64,000 nucleotides of DNA, taken from the NCBI GenBank assembly GCA_000953695.1, contig LN554846.1:1736001-1800000 (forward strand). Direction: 5' to 3'. Made by a program: the position numbers and the translations under genes. Origin of the DNA: Aliivibrio wodanis. Its GTDB lineage: Bacteria; Pseudomonadota; Gammaproteobacteria; Enterobacterales; Vibrionaceae. The notes beneath the pieces were generated by a model, which was given only the letters and a program-made list of their open reading frames with translations, made no database searches and was not told where the DNA came from. Shown in pieces: positions 16,500 through 25,911 of the stretch (position 1 is its first letter; the number at the start of each line of letters is the position of its first letter).

Positions 16500-17519
16500 C
16501 TTACTATCAGAAATCTCTAATGTTTCTAATTGAGGTAGGTTTTCTAGTGTAGGAATACTTTCAAATTTAGGCAGTCCTTTTATTGTATCGCTATTAATTA
16601 TTACTTTTTTTAATTTAGGTAAATTAACCAACGGCATAATGGCTTCTCTACTTGAAACTATCATCGCAAAAACCTCTACACTTTTTGGAAGAGATATTGT
16701 CGAGATCCGCTCATCCTTAGCCCACCAAAATGTAAGAGACTTTATATTGTCTAACTGAACCACATTCTTAATGCTATCATATTCCACGTTAAATATAGCT
16801 AAAGACTTTAAATTAACGATCTTACTAACATCAATCGAATCCTTCCCCATCCATAACTCTAATTTTTCTAAAGACGAATTATTCTCAAGTTTTTTATAAC
16901 CAATGCTATTTATTGCTTCTAATCTTAATGATTTTAACTTATCTTGCCATTCAAAATTATTTATCTCCTTTAATTTAAAATCTTGAATTTCAATTTTTTT
17001 CAACACACCATTTATCGGTAAATTAATTAATGTTAAATCATTATTAATAACTCTTAAGCCTTCTAAATTTGAAAACTCACTTAAATACAAAGAATCAATA
17101 TCATATTTAACATCCCACAAGGATAAATATCTTGTTTCATCTAACTCTGTTATTATTTTTTCTGATAATCTAACACCCCCTTCACCAAGCACTTGAACCG
17201 TTTTTCCTGAAGTATCTAATAATATACTTAATCTAGGAATACTAGCTGTACCAACGATAGTACCATTATTTACTGATAACAAAGCTGGTACATATAGAAT
17301 GTTTTTTGTACTTATATTTCCTGTCAAACCCTCGACATAAAAGTAAATATCAGTTCCAATATCATCAGCTAGTTTTTGTAATTTTTGAGCCGTTGGAGAG
17401 GTTACAATAATAACATGAGCTTGCTCTTCTTTTGATAAGGGAGATGCCTGAAGGAAACTACTAAACGCAATTAGTAATACTGCTATATATGAAATCAAGC
17501 TTTTTTTTTGATTCATCAT
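16164..17519 (-). CDS. Secreted leucine-rich-repeat protein, copy A
   Basis: A 451-residue intact member and the first of the array. Its start (MMNQKKSLISYIAVLLIAFSSFLQA) is unlike the MKNKSKLTRRC start of the others, but from SPLSKEEQ onwards it carries the same constant block, followed by a variable region, SDS22-like repeats and the shared ending (NLWEKGHL). The ATG overlaps the TGA stop of the large toxin-like gene (ATGA), so it is translated with that gene. This makes it the best candidate for a cognate partner or immunity protein. Its middle (KDSIDVSKIVNLKSLAIF...) is shared with the frameshifted copy C, suggesting gene conversion between copies. Confidence 0.82.
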   Translation of the reverse strand: MMNQKKSLISYIAVLLIAFSSFLQASPLSKEEQAHVIIVTSPTAQKLQKLADDIGTDIYFYVEGLTGNISTKNILYVPALLSVNNGTIVGTASIPRLSILLDTSGKTVQVLGEGGVRLSEKIITELDETRYLSLWDVKYDIDSLYLSEFSNLEGLRVINNDLTLINLPINGVLKKIEIQDFKLKEINNFEWQDKLKSLRLEAINSIGYKKLENNSSLEKLELWMGKDSIDVSKIVNLKSLAIFNVEYDSIKNVVQLDNIKSLTFWWAKDERISTISLPKSVEVFAMIVSSREAIMPLVNLPKLKKVIINSDTIKGLPKFESIPTLENLPQLETLEISDSKLTSLDGIEKLTSLKYVRFEKNEITDISALFPLENLIEIDLSDSKFKRLEYIGKKPHLDILKLSDSELESVDFDSIAKYPYCSISIEFTPFEMNAPDDDLDKIYNLWEKGHL

Positions 17520-20500
17520 TTAAACCCTTCTGATTTTAGTTTTGGAATACGATAAGTTTCGTGTTGCCAAACAGAATCTAAGAAGAAACGCTGTTCCTTT
17601 TTATTTGGTGGAATAAATACACCTCGTTCAAGCAGAGTAGCTATATGAATACGATCAGATTGATGTTCTATATTGCTATTTACCATAGAAATAAAAACAG
17701 ACTCTTTATTATTACCTAAATCTATATTTATATTTTTGACTTGCTCATAATAATTAATGATATCGTTAATATTCTTTATTCCAGAAAATTCATCTAAGCG
17801 AGTATCTAATGTAACCAGAGATTCGATGTGTGGCTTTTGATAGCCCAATAAGTACATTGGAATAACCGCTCTCCATGATAAACCGCCTAGCTCAACATAT
17901 CCTTTATTTGTGAACTGTTCCCATATAGATTCCGATAACTTGTCAGCGACTATAACAACCTCTTCTTTGGTTTTTTGACAAAACTTTAGCTGCTCAAATG
18001 GCGAGCTATGTAGTACCTTGATAAGCTCATCTTTTGAGGTGTTGTAATGCTCATCAACGTCAAGCTCAAGTGGAGTCCTTGAACGATAATCTCTTAGTGT
18101 CGTGACTACCTCGCTACTATTGATCAAAGCGGTGACTTTATCCCTTTCAAAGCCCTCTTTAAATTGAGACCAAAGTGTTAAAAGTCTTTTTTGTGCTTCT
18201 GCGCTATTAGCAAGTTGATACATTTGCACTAACTCTACAGCAATCACTAAAACTGTAATTGCTGTCCCTACCACTACTAACACACCACTGCTTGCCATCC
18301 AACCATATAACAGTAGACTATCTGCGATTAAAGAGGCGGTACTTGCCATTAACAGGGCATCGCCATCTGCGGGGTCATGTTCATTAATATCTATGGCTGT
18401 GGTAATAAGCGTCACGACTGTTAATATTTTGGCCAAATGATCAAGAGAGCTACCCAGTAACTTTATAGAAAAGTCAAAATTCCCTTTACCAATGGTTGTT
18501 ACTTTAAGTCTCTCTATTACTACAGCAATACTTTTTGCCATGCTTAACGTATCTGAAGTGACCGTTAATGTAGATTTAATTAATTCTAACTGGACTCTAT
18601 TACTGTCCCAGCCTTTCTCTTTCGCTTGATCTTCAATACTTAATGCGGTTTGAATAGTAGTGGTTAAGTTGTAATACACGTAAAGTACTTTAGCAAACGC
18701 AAACTGCTTATATTTACTTTGCCTGCCATCAAAGTGTTTATAAAATGTATCGGTCAATCCGCCATCACCATTAGCTATGTTTTCTGAATAGCGTTTTAAG
18801 CTCTTGCTTGCTGCAAAGCGCCTTTCTTTATTACCCTGTTTATCCTGCGTAACTACAAATGATCTAAATATATCACTTAAATCAACAACTCTAGATGTAC
18901 CTTTTGCTACTTCTAGCACCTTAAAAACTCTTGATACAGAATTAAAAAACCTTAAATGGTACGCTGAATCCCCTTTAATTTTTTTGTACAGTTCAGAAAA
19001 AATTTCTTTTTGAAAACAAGAGAGTATCACTTGAAGTACACAGGGTGAGCCGGGCCCGGGGATTACGAGCCCTTTTAAGCTCCATATTTGTTCAAAAGTA
19101 ATTAATACATCTTCAGAAAAAACAACATCTAATAAACTGCTTGATTTAGAATCTATTTCTTTTGTAGATAACTCTAATAAACTATCAACCTGCTCTAAAA
19201 TATATGCATTGTCTTTAGCTGCCCGCTTATCGTTACTGCCGATACCAACAGCAACCATTTCATCATTATCATCTACACTTCCCCAAACACTATCAAACTG
19301 CTTATACACTTCATGATCAGGGTCAATCAATAATAATAACTCTAAACTTGGTGAAACAACCTCATCAAATAATTTTTGCTTATGCTTAGAAGATGAAGAC
19401 AATGCCGCATAACACTCGGCTATGGTGTTAAAGATTAACGCCCAGTTTCCCTCTTCAACCATATAAGGGCCGGGAACAAACCCATCTTTAATATGTTCAT
19501 GCTGTGATTCATCATTAATGGCTGCTTTTGCGCATTCGACATAACGCTGTAGTTCAAATTTTAAGGCTGAAGAATTGATTAAATTCCATAACTGATCGCA
19601 ACTACGATTTACATTTTCTTTCTCTCTTGCTAGTGCATTATGAAGCTTACTTCCTGCACTCTCTGGGTTTTCCATGGTTTCCATCATGGCATTTCTTAAC
19701 GCAACTAATGCCTTATATAATGACTCGCGATCTGCCGCCTCTAAGATCCTTTCTTTATCTTCATTACGAAAGAATACATCCCATGTCATGCCCAACACTT
19801 TCATTTTTATTCCATTAAGTGTCAAGGCTGTCCAATCCATTTTCTCGACCCCTTTAAATGGATATTCAGTTTGTAACTTAACCAAATCAATCATTTCATT
19901 CAACGCTGACAAACGAACATAGAAGGCGCTCAAAACAAGGTTATATTCATTAATCTGGCGCTGAGTAATATCGAGAGCTTTCCGTAGACGGCGATCCCAC
20001 TCCGGCAATGTGCAATGAACTGCAATCTTGTCGTTATAAAGATATTCTTGATATTTGTTTTTACTTGTATCAATCTCGTCAGGACTCACACCAAACGCAA
20101 CGACACTTTCACTGCAATCGCCCGATGAAGCGTTGTTGGCTTCCTCTTTTTTCATAGCAGAAAGAGTTTCCATCGATTTAGACAAAAAAGGATATTCATC
20201 TAAAGGGTATGCAAAAAAACGAGCTCGAGTTGTCAGAGTTATCGCTGAAGATGAAATACCATATGAAGCATAACTTTTCTCACCAACTCGCTGGTTTTTG
20301 AATGCTTGTGTTGACAGTGTTTTTTCTAAACGTAACCTACCTTCTTTAGTTTCTTTATTTGTCTCTATCATCAAATTGGATGAAGTGACTAGAATAGGTT
20401 GTGCAAATCCCGAACTGTTGGTTATCGCGACTTGAGGGTCAGTTGGGGCCCAATCAACCTCACCTGTACCTACATAATGGTTTCTTTCTTCCATCCAGTA

Positions 20501-21070
20501 CCAAATATATCGATTATCAAGTGGTGAACCATCATCTGCATAAACAAAATGAGCAATGCTGTAATTTACCCTTCTATTACTCGTTATATGGGTAGATTTA
20601 CCATTTAATTTATTCTCAGCTTTATGAGTACAAACCTGCCTAGTTTCTCTTGGTATAAAAGGAGGGAACGTCTTATCATCCTGCAATTCAAAATCCCAAT
20701 CTTGAACAGGGTAATACTCGTCATCCTCCATTTTAATTTTCTGAAATTCTGCATTTTGATAACGGTCTTTATAATCTTGTTGTCGCTGATTTAGTTTTTC
20801 TAGATTAACGTCAAGATCATCTTTACCTAACTCACCACGTTGAGGGTTATCTTCTAGCTCTCTTTTATGATCAGCAATGAGCTCATCAATATTATCTACC
20901 TTTTGTTGAAGCTCATCACGACGTAAACGGATCTCTCTCTGGATGACGAGTTCATTTTCGCCCAACTCTTCTTTCTTATCATTAAGTCGTAAGATCAGCG
21001 CACGGTTATGTTCAAGTTGATTGAGCAACACATCAAAATTCGGCTGCTGTGATATTGATGTTGAATTCAT
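17516..21070 (-). CDS. Large toxin-like protein with hydrophobic C-terminal region
   Basis: A 1184-residue protein starting at the ATG at 21070, chosen for its AGGGA Shine-Dalgarno and 19-base spacing from the upstream stop; other in-frame starts up to 21145 would overlap that gene. Order: coiled-coil N-terminus (about 15-110, Glu/Lys-rich heptads), a long helical body, a hydrophobic region about 875-950 with three candidate membrane segments (ILTVVTLITTAIDI, SLIADSLLLYGWM, VLVVVGTAITVLVIAVELV), then a ~230-residue soluble tail. There is no N-terminal signal peptide despite the membrane segments. The layout recalls pore-forming type VI secretion effectors such as VasX, but I cannot show homology by eye. 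It lies between a MIX-like protein gene and the LRR array in one coupled unit. Confidence 0.65.
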   Translation of the reverse strand: MNSTSISQQPNFDVLLNQLEHNRALILRLNDKKEELGENELVIQREIRLRRDELQQKVDNIDELIADHKRELEDNPQRGELGKDDLDVNLEKLNQRQQDYKDRYQNAEFQKIKMEDDEYYPVQDWDFELQDDKTFPPFIPRETRQVCTHKAENKLNGKSTHITSNRRVNYSIAHFVYADDGSPLDNRYIWYWMEERNHYVGTGEVDWAPTDPQVAITNSSGFAQPILVTSSNLMIETNKETKEGRLRLEKTLSTQAFKNQRVGEKSYASYGISSSAITLTTRARFFAYPLDEYPFLSKSMETLSAMKKEEANNASSGDCSESVVAFGVSPDEIDTSKNKYQEYLYNDKIAVHCTLPEWDRRLRKALDITQRQINEYNLVLSAFYVRLSALNEMIDLVKLQTEYPFKGVEKMDWTALTLNGIKMKVLGMTWDVFFRNEDKERILEAADRESLYKALVALRNAMMETMENPESAGSKLHNALAREKENVNRSCDQLWNLINSSALKFELQRYVECAKAAINDESQHEHIKDGFVPGPYMVEEGNWALIFNTIAECYAALSSSSKHKQKLFDEVVSPSLELLLLIDPDHEVYKQFDSVWGSVDDNDEMVAVGIGSNDKRAAKDNAYILEQVDSLLELSTKEIDSKSSSLLDVVFSEDVLITFEQIWSLKGLVIPGPGSPCVLQVILSCFQKEIFSELYKKIKGDSAYHLRFFNSVSRVFKVLEVAKGTSRVVDLSDIFRSFVVTQDKQGNKERRFAASKSLKRYSENIANGDGGLTDTFYKHFDGRQSKYKQFAFAKVLYVYYNLTTTIQTALSIEDQAKEKGWDSNRVQLELIKSTLTVTSDTLSMAKSIAVVIERLKVTTIGKGNFDFSIKLLGSSLDHLAKILTVVTLITTAIDINEHDPADGDALLMASTASLIADSLLLYGWMASSGVLVVVGTAITVLVIAVELVQMYQLANSAEAQKRLLTLWSQFKEGFERDKVTALINSSEVVTTLRDYRSRTPLELDVDEHYNTSKDELIKVLHSSPFEQLKFCQKTKEEVVIVADKLSESIWEQFTNKGYVELGGLSWRAVIPMYLLGYQKPHIESLVTLDTRLDEFSGIKNINDIINYYEQVKNINIDLGNNKESVFISMVNSNIEHQSDRIHIATLLERGVFIPPNKKEQRFFLDSVWQHETYRIPKLKSEGFK

Positions 21071-21089
21071 ACTTTCCCTAGCTTTTATA

Positions 21090-22766
21090 TTATTCTGCGT
21101 CATGACAATCAAACCAATCGATGGTTTCTTCGTTTCGCGTGGCATTCATCGCTAAATTACAGTGATATTGCATATTTTTAAGCGCGTTTTTTTGAAGACC
21201 TTCATTAAGATCATCATGTTCAGCTATTATAAAATCATGGTTCTTTAGTCGTTGATTTAATCCAGTTTCATCTTTCAATGGCTTTAACGTTCCGATCTCT
21301 ACAAAAAGTCGATTTGAAAAATCCACATCGTACTCATTCGCTTTCATATTGATAAACACACTTTCTAATTGAGCAAAATCATCTAGAGAAATAAAACCAA
21401 ACTCATCGGTTATTCTTTCATATGTTCGTCCATCAGCTTCAAGTTGGTAATCCATATTTACATAACGCTGATCGAATTGGTCTCTCAATATAAGGCCTAA
21501 TCTGCCGCTGTTATTTGTTAATCGAATGACTGCAGTTTTATTGGATTTCTGATTTAAATAACTTTGACTTGGCATACTCAAGGCATCAGTCAATTTACTT
21601 TCATTAAGTGATGAAAACGCTTGTAAATCGATAGCTACAATATGCTTTTGGTTATCAAATGATTGATTTACTGAATAGCTTTCTAATTCATCTGCCGATA
21701 TTAACGTCTTATATAGCTCAGGATCTGTTTCTATTTCTTGGATCGTTTTCCAAGGAAGTGCGGTTCGACTAAACAGAAGTGCTAACCCTTTATCTGCTAT
21801 TTGAGCCTCTCCTGCTATTTTATATGGAAGCCAAAGATGAGGTAATGGATGCCCTTCTGATCTTCTTTGATTTTTACTCGAATTATCACTCGCTAGGTTG
21901 CGGTAATGTTCGACATCAATATCACTAAATGCACTATTTTTATCAACAGAAACCTCTCGCCACAGTTTCTGTTTCCAAAAGATATAAATATAGCCTTTTA
22001 TTACATCCGCTAATTTATCTTTTTCTTGCAGCTCTGAGGTATATATTAAGGGCCTTACTGGCACTAACACTGTCTCCCACTCTCCCATTTCTGTCTCTTT
22101 TGCTACTGGACTAATCGTGTCAGCAAGCAGAAAATTAAGCTCTTTTGCAGAGTGTGTTTTGGGAATGGTTAAATAGAGTGCTCTTGGCTCTTTATCTAAA
22201 TCTGAAAACTCAGTGAGACTTCGATGGGAGAACTTACGGTCCTTTTGTATTTTCTTGGTTTTCTCATTTAAACCTTTAAGCTTAGATATCGAAATCGATG
22301 CGGCATTGTTAGGCCATTGACCTGCAAACTCTACAATAATTTTGTTATCTAAACTCTTTTCAGTGACAACCGCTGGTGACGCAACGTGAGAGGATTGATG
22401 CCTTAATGTGGGTGTCGTTTTGATCCGCACTAGACTCGTGGGGTTTTGCACTTTCTCAATACGCTGTTGTAATCCAGACATCAAAGGTAAACGTAACTGT
22501 TCAATACCTCTTGGTTGAGGGAACATAGATAATGCTACCCATTCACCTCTTTCTATTAATCGTCTTAAGTTACGTGTCAAAATATGTGTATTTTGCGCAC
22601 TGGCTATGTGTCTATTATGCTGAAGTTTGGCAGGTAGAGAGCGTCGAAGAGAAACGATATTAGCCACGTCCCTTACTAAGCAGGTAAATTCATTGGGTGT
22701 TAAAATATACGGAAGATCTTTTTGAGTAAGCGAGTAACCTGGAAGCAGGCGGTATCGACAGAGCAT
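21090..22766 (-). CDS. MIX-like protein, possible T6SS effector/adaptor
   Basis: A 558-residue protein. The ATG at 22766 has TAGGGGAAAT just upstream. No signal peptide or membrane segment is present. Around residues 245-275 it reads 'GYIYIFWKQKLWREVSV', which resembles the MIX motif of type VI effectors (hydrophobic-R-x-G-hydrophobic-hydrophobic-Y), although the expected Arg is replaced (VIKGYIYIF). A short segment 'HPLPHLWLPYKIAGEAQ' follows, as in such proteins. It is the first gene of the leftward unit with the 1184-residue protein. The simplest reading is a delivery or adaptor component for that protein. No vgrG, hcp or PAAR gene is in the window, so this would be an orphan cluster. Family assignment is tentative. 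Confidence 0.6.
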   Translation of the reverse strand: MLCRYRLLPGYSLTQKDLPYILTPNEFTCLVRDVANIVSLRRSLPAKLQHNRHIASAQNTHILTRNLRRLIERGEWVALSMFPQPRGIEQLRLPLMSGLQQRIEKVQNPTSLVRIKTTPTLRHQSSHVASPAVVTEKSLDNKIIVEFAGQWPNNAASISISKLKGLNEKTKKIQKDRKFSHRSLTEFSDLDKEPRALYLTIPKTHSAKELNFLLADTISPVAKETEMGEWETVLVPVRPLIYTSELQEKDKLADVIKGYIYIFWKQKLWREVSVDKNSAFSDIDVEHYRNLASDNSSKNQRRSEGHPLPHLWLPYKIAGEAQIADKGLALLFSRTALPWKTIQEIETDPELYKTLISADELESYSVNQSFDNQKHIVAIDLQAFSSLNESKLTDALSMPSQSYLNQKSNKTAVIRLTNNSGRLGLILRDQFDQRYVNMDYQLEADGRTYERITDEFGFISLDDFAQLESVFINMKANEYDVDFSNRLFVEIGTLKPLKDETGLNQRLKNHDFIIAEHDDLNEGLQKNALKNMQYHCNLAMNATRNEETIDWFDCHDAE

Positions 22767-23123
22767 GATTTCCCCTACGTACGAATAAGAAAATGAATAT
22801 AAGTACAAGAGTTATAGCTATATAAGCTAGAGGGGGTCAAACTGGATAATTAACTTCTAGGTCTGCTTCTCTTGTTTATGTAAATAAGGTATTTCATAGT
22901 TACATACCTCCTTACTATCCTTTTGTATTTACTTCCACCCCCTATCGCTACACTGTCACCGCCTTTTTATTGCATGCTAGATCGTCACAATAAGCATCAT
23001 TGCGGTGTCAAATTACTTCACACAATGGACATGGTGAGGCTATGTTTGACTACACACGAATATTGGATACTTAGCTGTGTTATTGAGGTATATCATTCTG
23101 AAATTTGAAACGATTAAAGACAG
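22767..23123. other. 357-bp intergenic region upstream of the toxin/LRR unit
   Basis: No convincing gene is seen. It must contain the promoter of the leftward MIX-like/toxin/LRR unit, because the preceding pvu operon ends at 23124. I see no clear operator or strong terminator hairpin. The only open frame, on the plus strand, has no ribosome-binding site and no protein-like composition. Confidence 0.5.
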
Positions 23124-23888
23124 TTAAATCGCCACACACATCGGCGTATTTGAAATAGGGTCACGAAATACACGAGCTTTGAGATCGAAAACAGAACTGA
23201 GCATATTTTCTGTCAGCACCTGATCGGGTGATCCTTCGGTAACGAGGCGCCCTTGGTCTAAGACGACTAAGTGATCGCAGTATCGGCACGCTTGATTGAG
23301 ATCATGTAGTACAACAACCACCGTTTTTCCTTTGGCATTCATCTGCTGCATCAAATTCATTAATTCAACTTGGTGCGACATATCAAGGTAGGTTGTTGGT
23401 TCATCGAGCATCACAACATCCGTATCTTGCGCTATCACCATCGCAATCCATGCTCTTTGACGTTGACCACCAGACAGTGATTCTACGGGTTTATCTGCAA
23501 ACTCAAATACGCCTGTATCGCGCATCGCTTGTTCGACAATTAATTGATCTTCTTTTCCTAATCTTCCCCAGTGAGATACATAAGGGGAGCGACCATACTC
23601 GACCAGTTTTCTTACTGTAATTCCCTCCGGATTTATCAATATTTGTGGTAAGAGTGACAACGAACGTGCGAGTATTTTATCACCATAGGTAGATAACGAT
23701 TTATTTTCAAACAGTACATCTCCTGCTATTGGTTTATTAATTCTAACCAAGGTTTTTAGCAAGGTGGATTTACCACATCCATTTGGTCCAATTAAGGCGG
23801 TAATTTTTCCCTTAGGAATTGAAACCGAAAGGTTCGGTATAATTGTTTGTTTGCCGTACGCGACGGAAAGGTTCTGTGTTTCAAGCAT
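23124..23888 (-). CDS. pvuE: Ferric vibrioferrin ABC transporter ATPase PvuE
   Basis: A 254-residue FecE/FhuC-type ATPase. The ATG at 23888 is preferred; a TTG nine bases earlier is also in frame. Walker A is GPNGCGKST, the signature is LSGGQRQRAWIAM, and Walker B is VVMLDEPTTYLD with the H-loop in VVVLHDLNQ. It powers import of ferric vibrioferrin through PvuCD. It is the last gene of psuA-pvuABCDE, overlapping pvuD. The operon order exactly matches the V. parahaemolyticus vibrioferrin locus. Confidence 0.92.
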   Translation of the reverse strand: MLETQNLSVAYGKQTIIPNLSVSIPKGKITALIGPNGCGKSTLLKTLVRINKPIAGDVLFENKSLSTYGDKILARSLSLLPQILINPEGITVRKLVEYGRSPYVSHWGRLGKEDQLIVEQAMRDTGVFEFADKPVESLSGGQRQRAWIAMVIAQDTDVVMLDEPTTYLDMSHQVELMNLMQQMNAKGKTVVVVLHDLNQACRYCDHLVVLDQGRLVTEGSPDQVLTENMLSSVFDLKARVFRDPISNTPMCVAI

Positions 23889-23890
23889 GG

Positions 23891-24862
23891 TTACCAACCT
23901 CGATAACGATAAATAAGAAAGATGAAATAAGGCGCGCCAATCACAGAGGTAAGTACACCAGCAGGCAGTTCAATCGGTGGTTGTAATCCTCTTGCCAGCC
24001 CGTCAGCACAAGTCACTAGAATCGCGCCTAACAATGCAGAGCTAGGGACCAATAATTTATGATTGTGTCCAAATAATAAACGAGCTAAATGAGGAGCTAA
24101 TAAACCCACAAAACTGATCGTTCCTGCAACCGAAACACTGATACTGGCAAGTAATACTGCGGCCAACAACGCGAAAGCCTGTATCTGTTTTGGTTTAGTA
24201 CCAAGTGTTGTCGCATTTTCTTCCCCAAGTCCCATCACATCCAAACGCCAAGCCAACCAAAACGCGATTGGCAATAGCAAGAGTAATGCACTCCAAATAA
24301 AGGGCACTTGTTGCCAGTTTCGCCCCCAAAGGCTACCTGTTAGCCATACCATCGCCGTGTTGATCTCAATGGGATTAGTGACAAGTAAGAAGTCGATGCA
24401 ACTAGCAAGAAATGCACTCACTGCAATACCAATTAACGCTAATTTTGCAGGGGTTGGTTTTGTCCACCATGCCAGTGCTGCAATCAGCACAGCGGCGAAA
24501 ACCCCACCGAACATTGCAATCAGAGGAAGCATACTGACTGGTGCATTAGGAAACAAAACTAAACTCGCTGTCGCAGCAAGCCCTGCCCCTGCACTGATCC
24601 CCATGAGATCAGGGGATGCTAGCGGATTACGTATCACTCCTTGAACTAATACGCCAGAGAGCCCTAACCCTGCTCCCACACCAATGGCAAGTAACATACG
24701 CGGAAATCGATATTGATGAATAATAAAATCATCACTGGAAAACGTGATTAAATGTTCAACAACTTGAGATGCAGAAAGTGAAGCAGCGCCAACAAACAAA
24801 CCTGTGGATGCCACTATCAACAGCAGCCCAAACAACAAGACAATCTTCGTCTGGTGGGTCAT
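23891..24862 (-). CDS. pvuD: Ferric vibrioferrin ABC permease PvuD
   Basis: A 323-residue FecCD-type permease. GGAGG lies just before two adjacent ATGs; the second (24862) has the better spacing and opens [15 protein letters not shown]. Conserved motifs are 'RFPRMLLAIGVGAGLGLSGVLVQGVIRNPLASPDLMGISAGAG' in the first third, and 'GTISFVGLLAPHLARLLFGHNH' in the coupling region that contacts the ATPase. About nine membrane segments. It forms the channel with PvuC. The start overlaps the pvuC stop, so it is coupled. Confidence 0.92.
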   Translation of the reverse strand: MTHQTKIVLLFGLLLIVASTGLFVGAASLSASQVVEHLITFSSDDFIIHQYRFPRMLLAIGVGAGLGLSGVLVQGVIRNPLASPDLMGISAGAGLAATASLVLFPNAPVSMLPLIAMFGGVFAAVLIAALAWWTKPTPAKLALIGIAVSAFLASCIDFLLVTNPIEINTAMVWLTGSLWGRNWQQVPFIWSALLLLLPIAFWLAWRLDVMGLGEENATTLGTKPKQIQAFALLAAVLLASISVSVAGTISFVGLLAPHLARLLFGHNHKLLVPSSALLGAILVTCADGLARGLQPPIELPAGVLTSVIGAPYFIFLIYRYRGW

Positions 24863-25911
24863 CATGACCTCCTCGTCGCAATCAAAATAAAACAAGGCGT
24901 TCCAAGCAACGCAGTAATAACACCAACGGGCGTTTCAGTTGGGAAAGCAATCGCTCGTGATAACGCATCTGACCATGCCACCAACGCTGCGCCAACCAAT
25001 GCGGAAATTGGAATAAGTAAATGGTAATTATGACCCACTATAGGCCTAACAAGATGAGGGACTAATAAACCCACAAAACCAATAGGCCCAGCAATAGCAA
25101 CACTCGAACCAGCAAGTAGCACAATAGTCATTCCGCTAACAATACGAGTAAGCCAAATGTTGCTCCCCAATCCAACGGCAACCTCTTCTCCAAGAGCCAA
25201 CAAATTAAGGTTACGAGCAAGACTCATTGCTAATATCAAACCAATCAATACTGGCGGCCAAAGCTGCTGCCATTGTTCAGAGTTCACACTAGACAATGAG
25301 CCTGTAAGCCAGTGCAACACGCTATAAGCCATATCATCAGCAAGGATCAGTGCCGCTCGCGTTAAACCAACAAGTAACGCGCTGATGGCAATACCAGCCA
25401 AAATCAAACGTAAAGGATGTGAACGAGAAGAAAAAAATCCCCCGAGAAGCATCACGGTAACACCACTTAATAACGCACCACAAACGGCATTGAGGATTGG
25501 ATTGATTGCACTAACCAAAGGTATACCAATTGCGGCTAACGCCATAAAACAAGCCGCACCAGCATTAATCCCGAGAATCGAAGGAGACGCGAGCGGGTTA
25601 CGCGTTAACCCCTGCATCAATAACCCCGAAACAGCCAAACTTGCCCCAATCAATAATCCTGCGTAAGCTCTTGGCGCTCTTAATGTCGCTAATATTTGAT
25701 GAGTCATATTACTTTCATCAAACGTAAACCAGTACTGAATCAAATCATTAAACGTTAGCGAGAAATTAGACCACCCCAACATAGAAGCCATGTAACCAGA
25801 GAGCGCTAGGCTCGATACCAGCATCGTAAACAAGAGCCCTCGCCACTGAAGTATCGACTGACGTTGGTTCTTAATATCAAGTTTACTACCAGAAAGCAGC
25901 AAAGAGCTCAT
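24862..25911 (-). CDS. pvuC: Ferric vibrioferrin ABC permease PvuC
   Basis: A 349-residue FecCD-type permease, paralogous to PvuD. It has '[43 protein letters not shown]' and the coupling motif '[22 protein letters not shown]'. The N-terminus carries ~25 extra cytoplasmic residues before the first membrane helix. It overlaps pvuB by four bases (ATGA) and pvuD at its other end. It works as the PvuCD heterodimer in the inner membrane. Confidence 0.92.
   Translation of the reverse strand: MSSLLLSGSKLDIKNQRQSILQWRGLLFTMLVSSLALSGYMASMLGWSNFSLTFNDLIQYWFTFDESNMTHQILATLRAPRAYAGLLIGASLAVSGLLMQGLTRNPLASPSILGINAGAACFMALAAIGIPLVSAINPILNAVCGALLSGVTVMLLGGFFSSRSHPLRLILAGIAISALLVGLTRAALILADDMAYSVLHWLTGSLSSVNSEQWQQLWPPVLIGLILAMSLARNLNLLALGEEVAVGLGSNIWLTRIVSGMTIVLLAGSSVAIAGPIGFVGLLVPHLVRPIVGHNYHLLIPISALVGAALVAWSDALSRAIAFPTETPVGVITALLGTPCFILIATRRS

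Noticed and set aside
13342-16533. Plus-strand open frames antisense to the LRR genes, repeated at each copy
   Set aside because: They are created by the repeated codons of the LRR genes on the other strand, lack ribosome-binding sites and have Ser/Leu-rich low-complexity content.
10795-17519. Could the LRR gene array be an integron cassette array?
   Set aside because: Junctions are one base long, the genes are homologous to each other, and no attC-like inverted sites or integrase are seen.
22923-23108. 61-residue plus-strand frame in the gap before the toxin-like unit
   Set aside because: No ribosome-binding site and no recognisable protein features.
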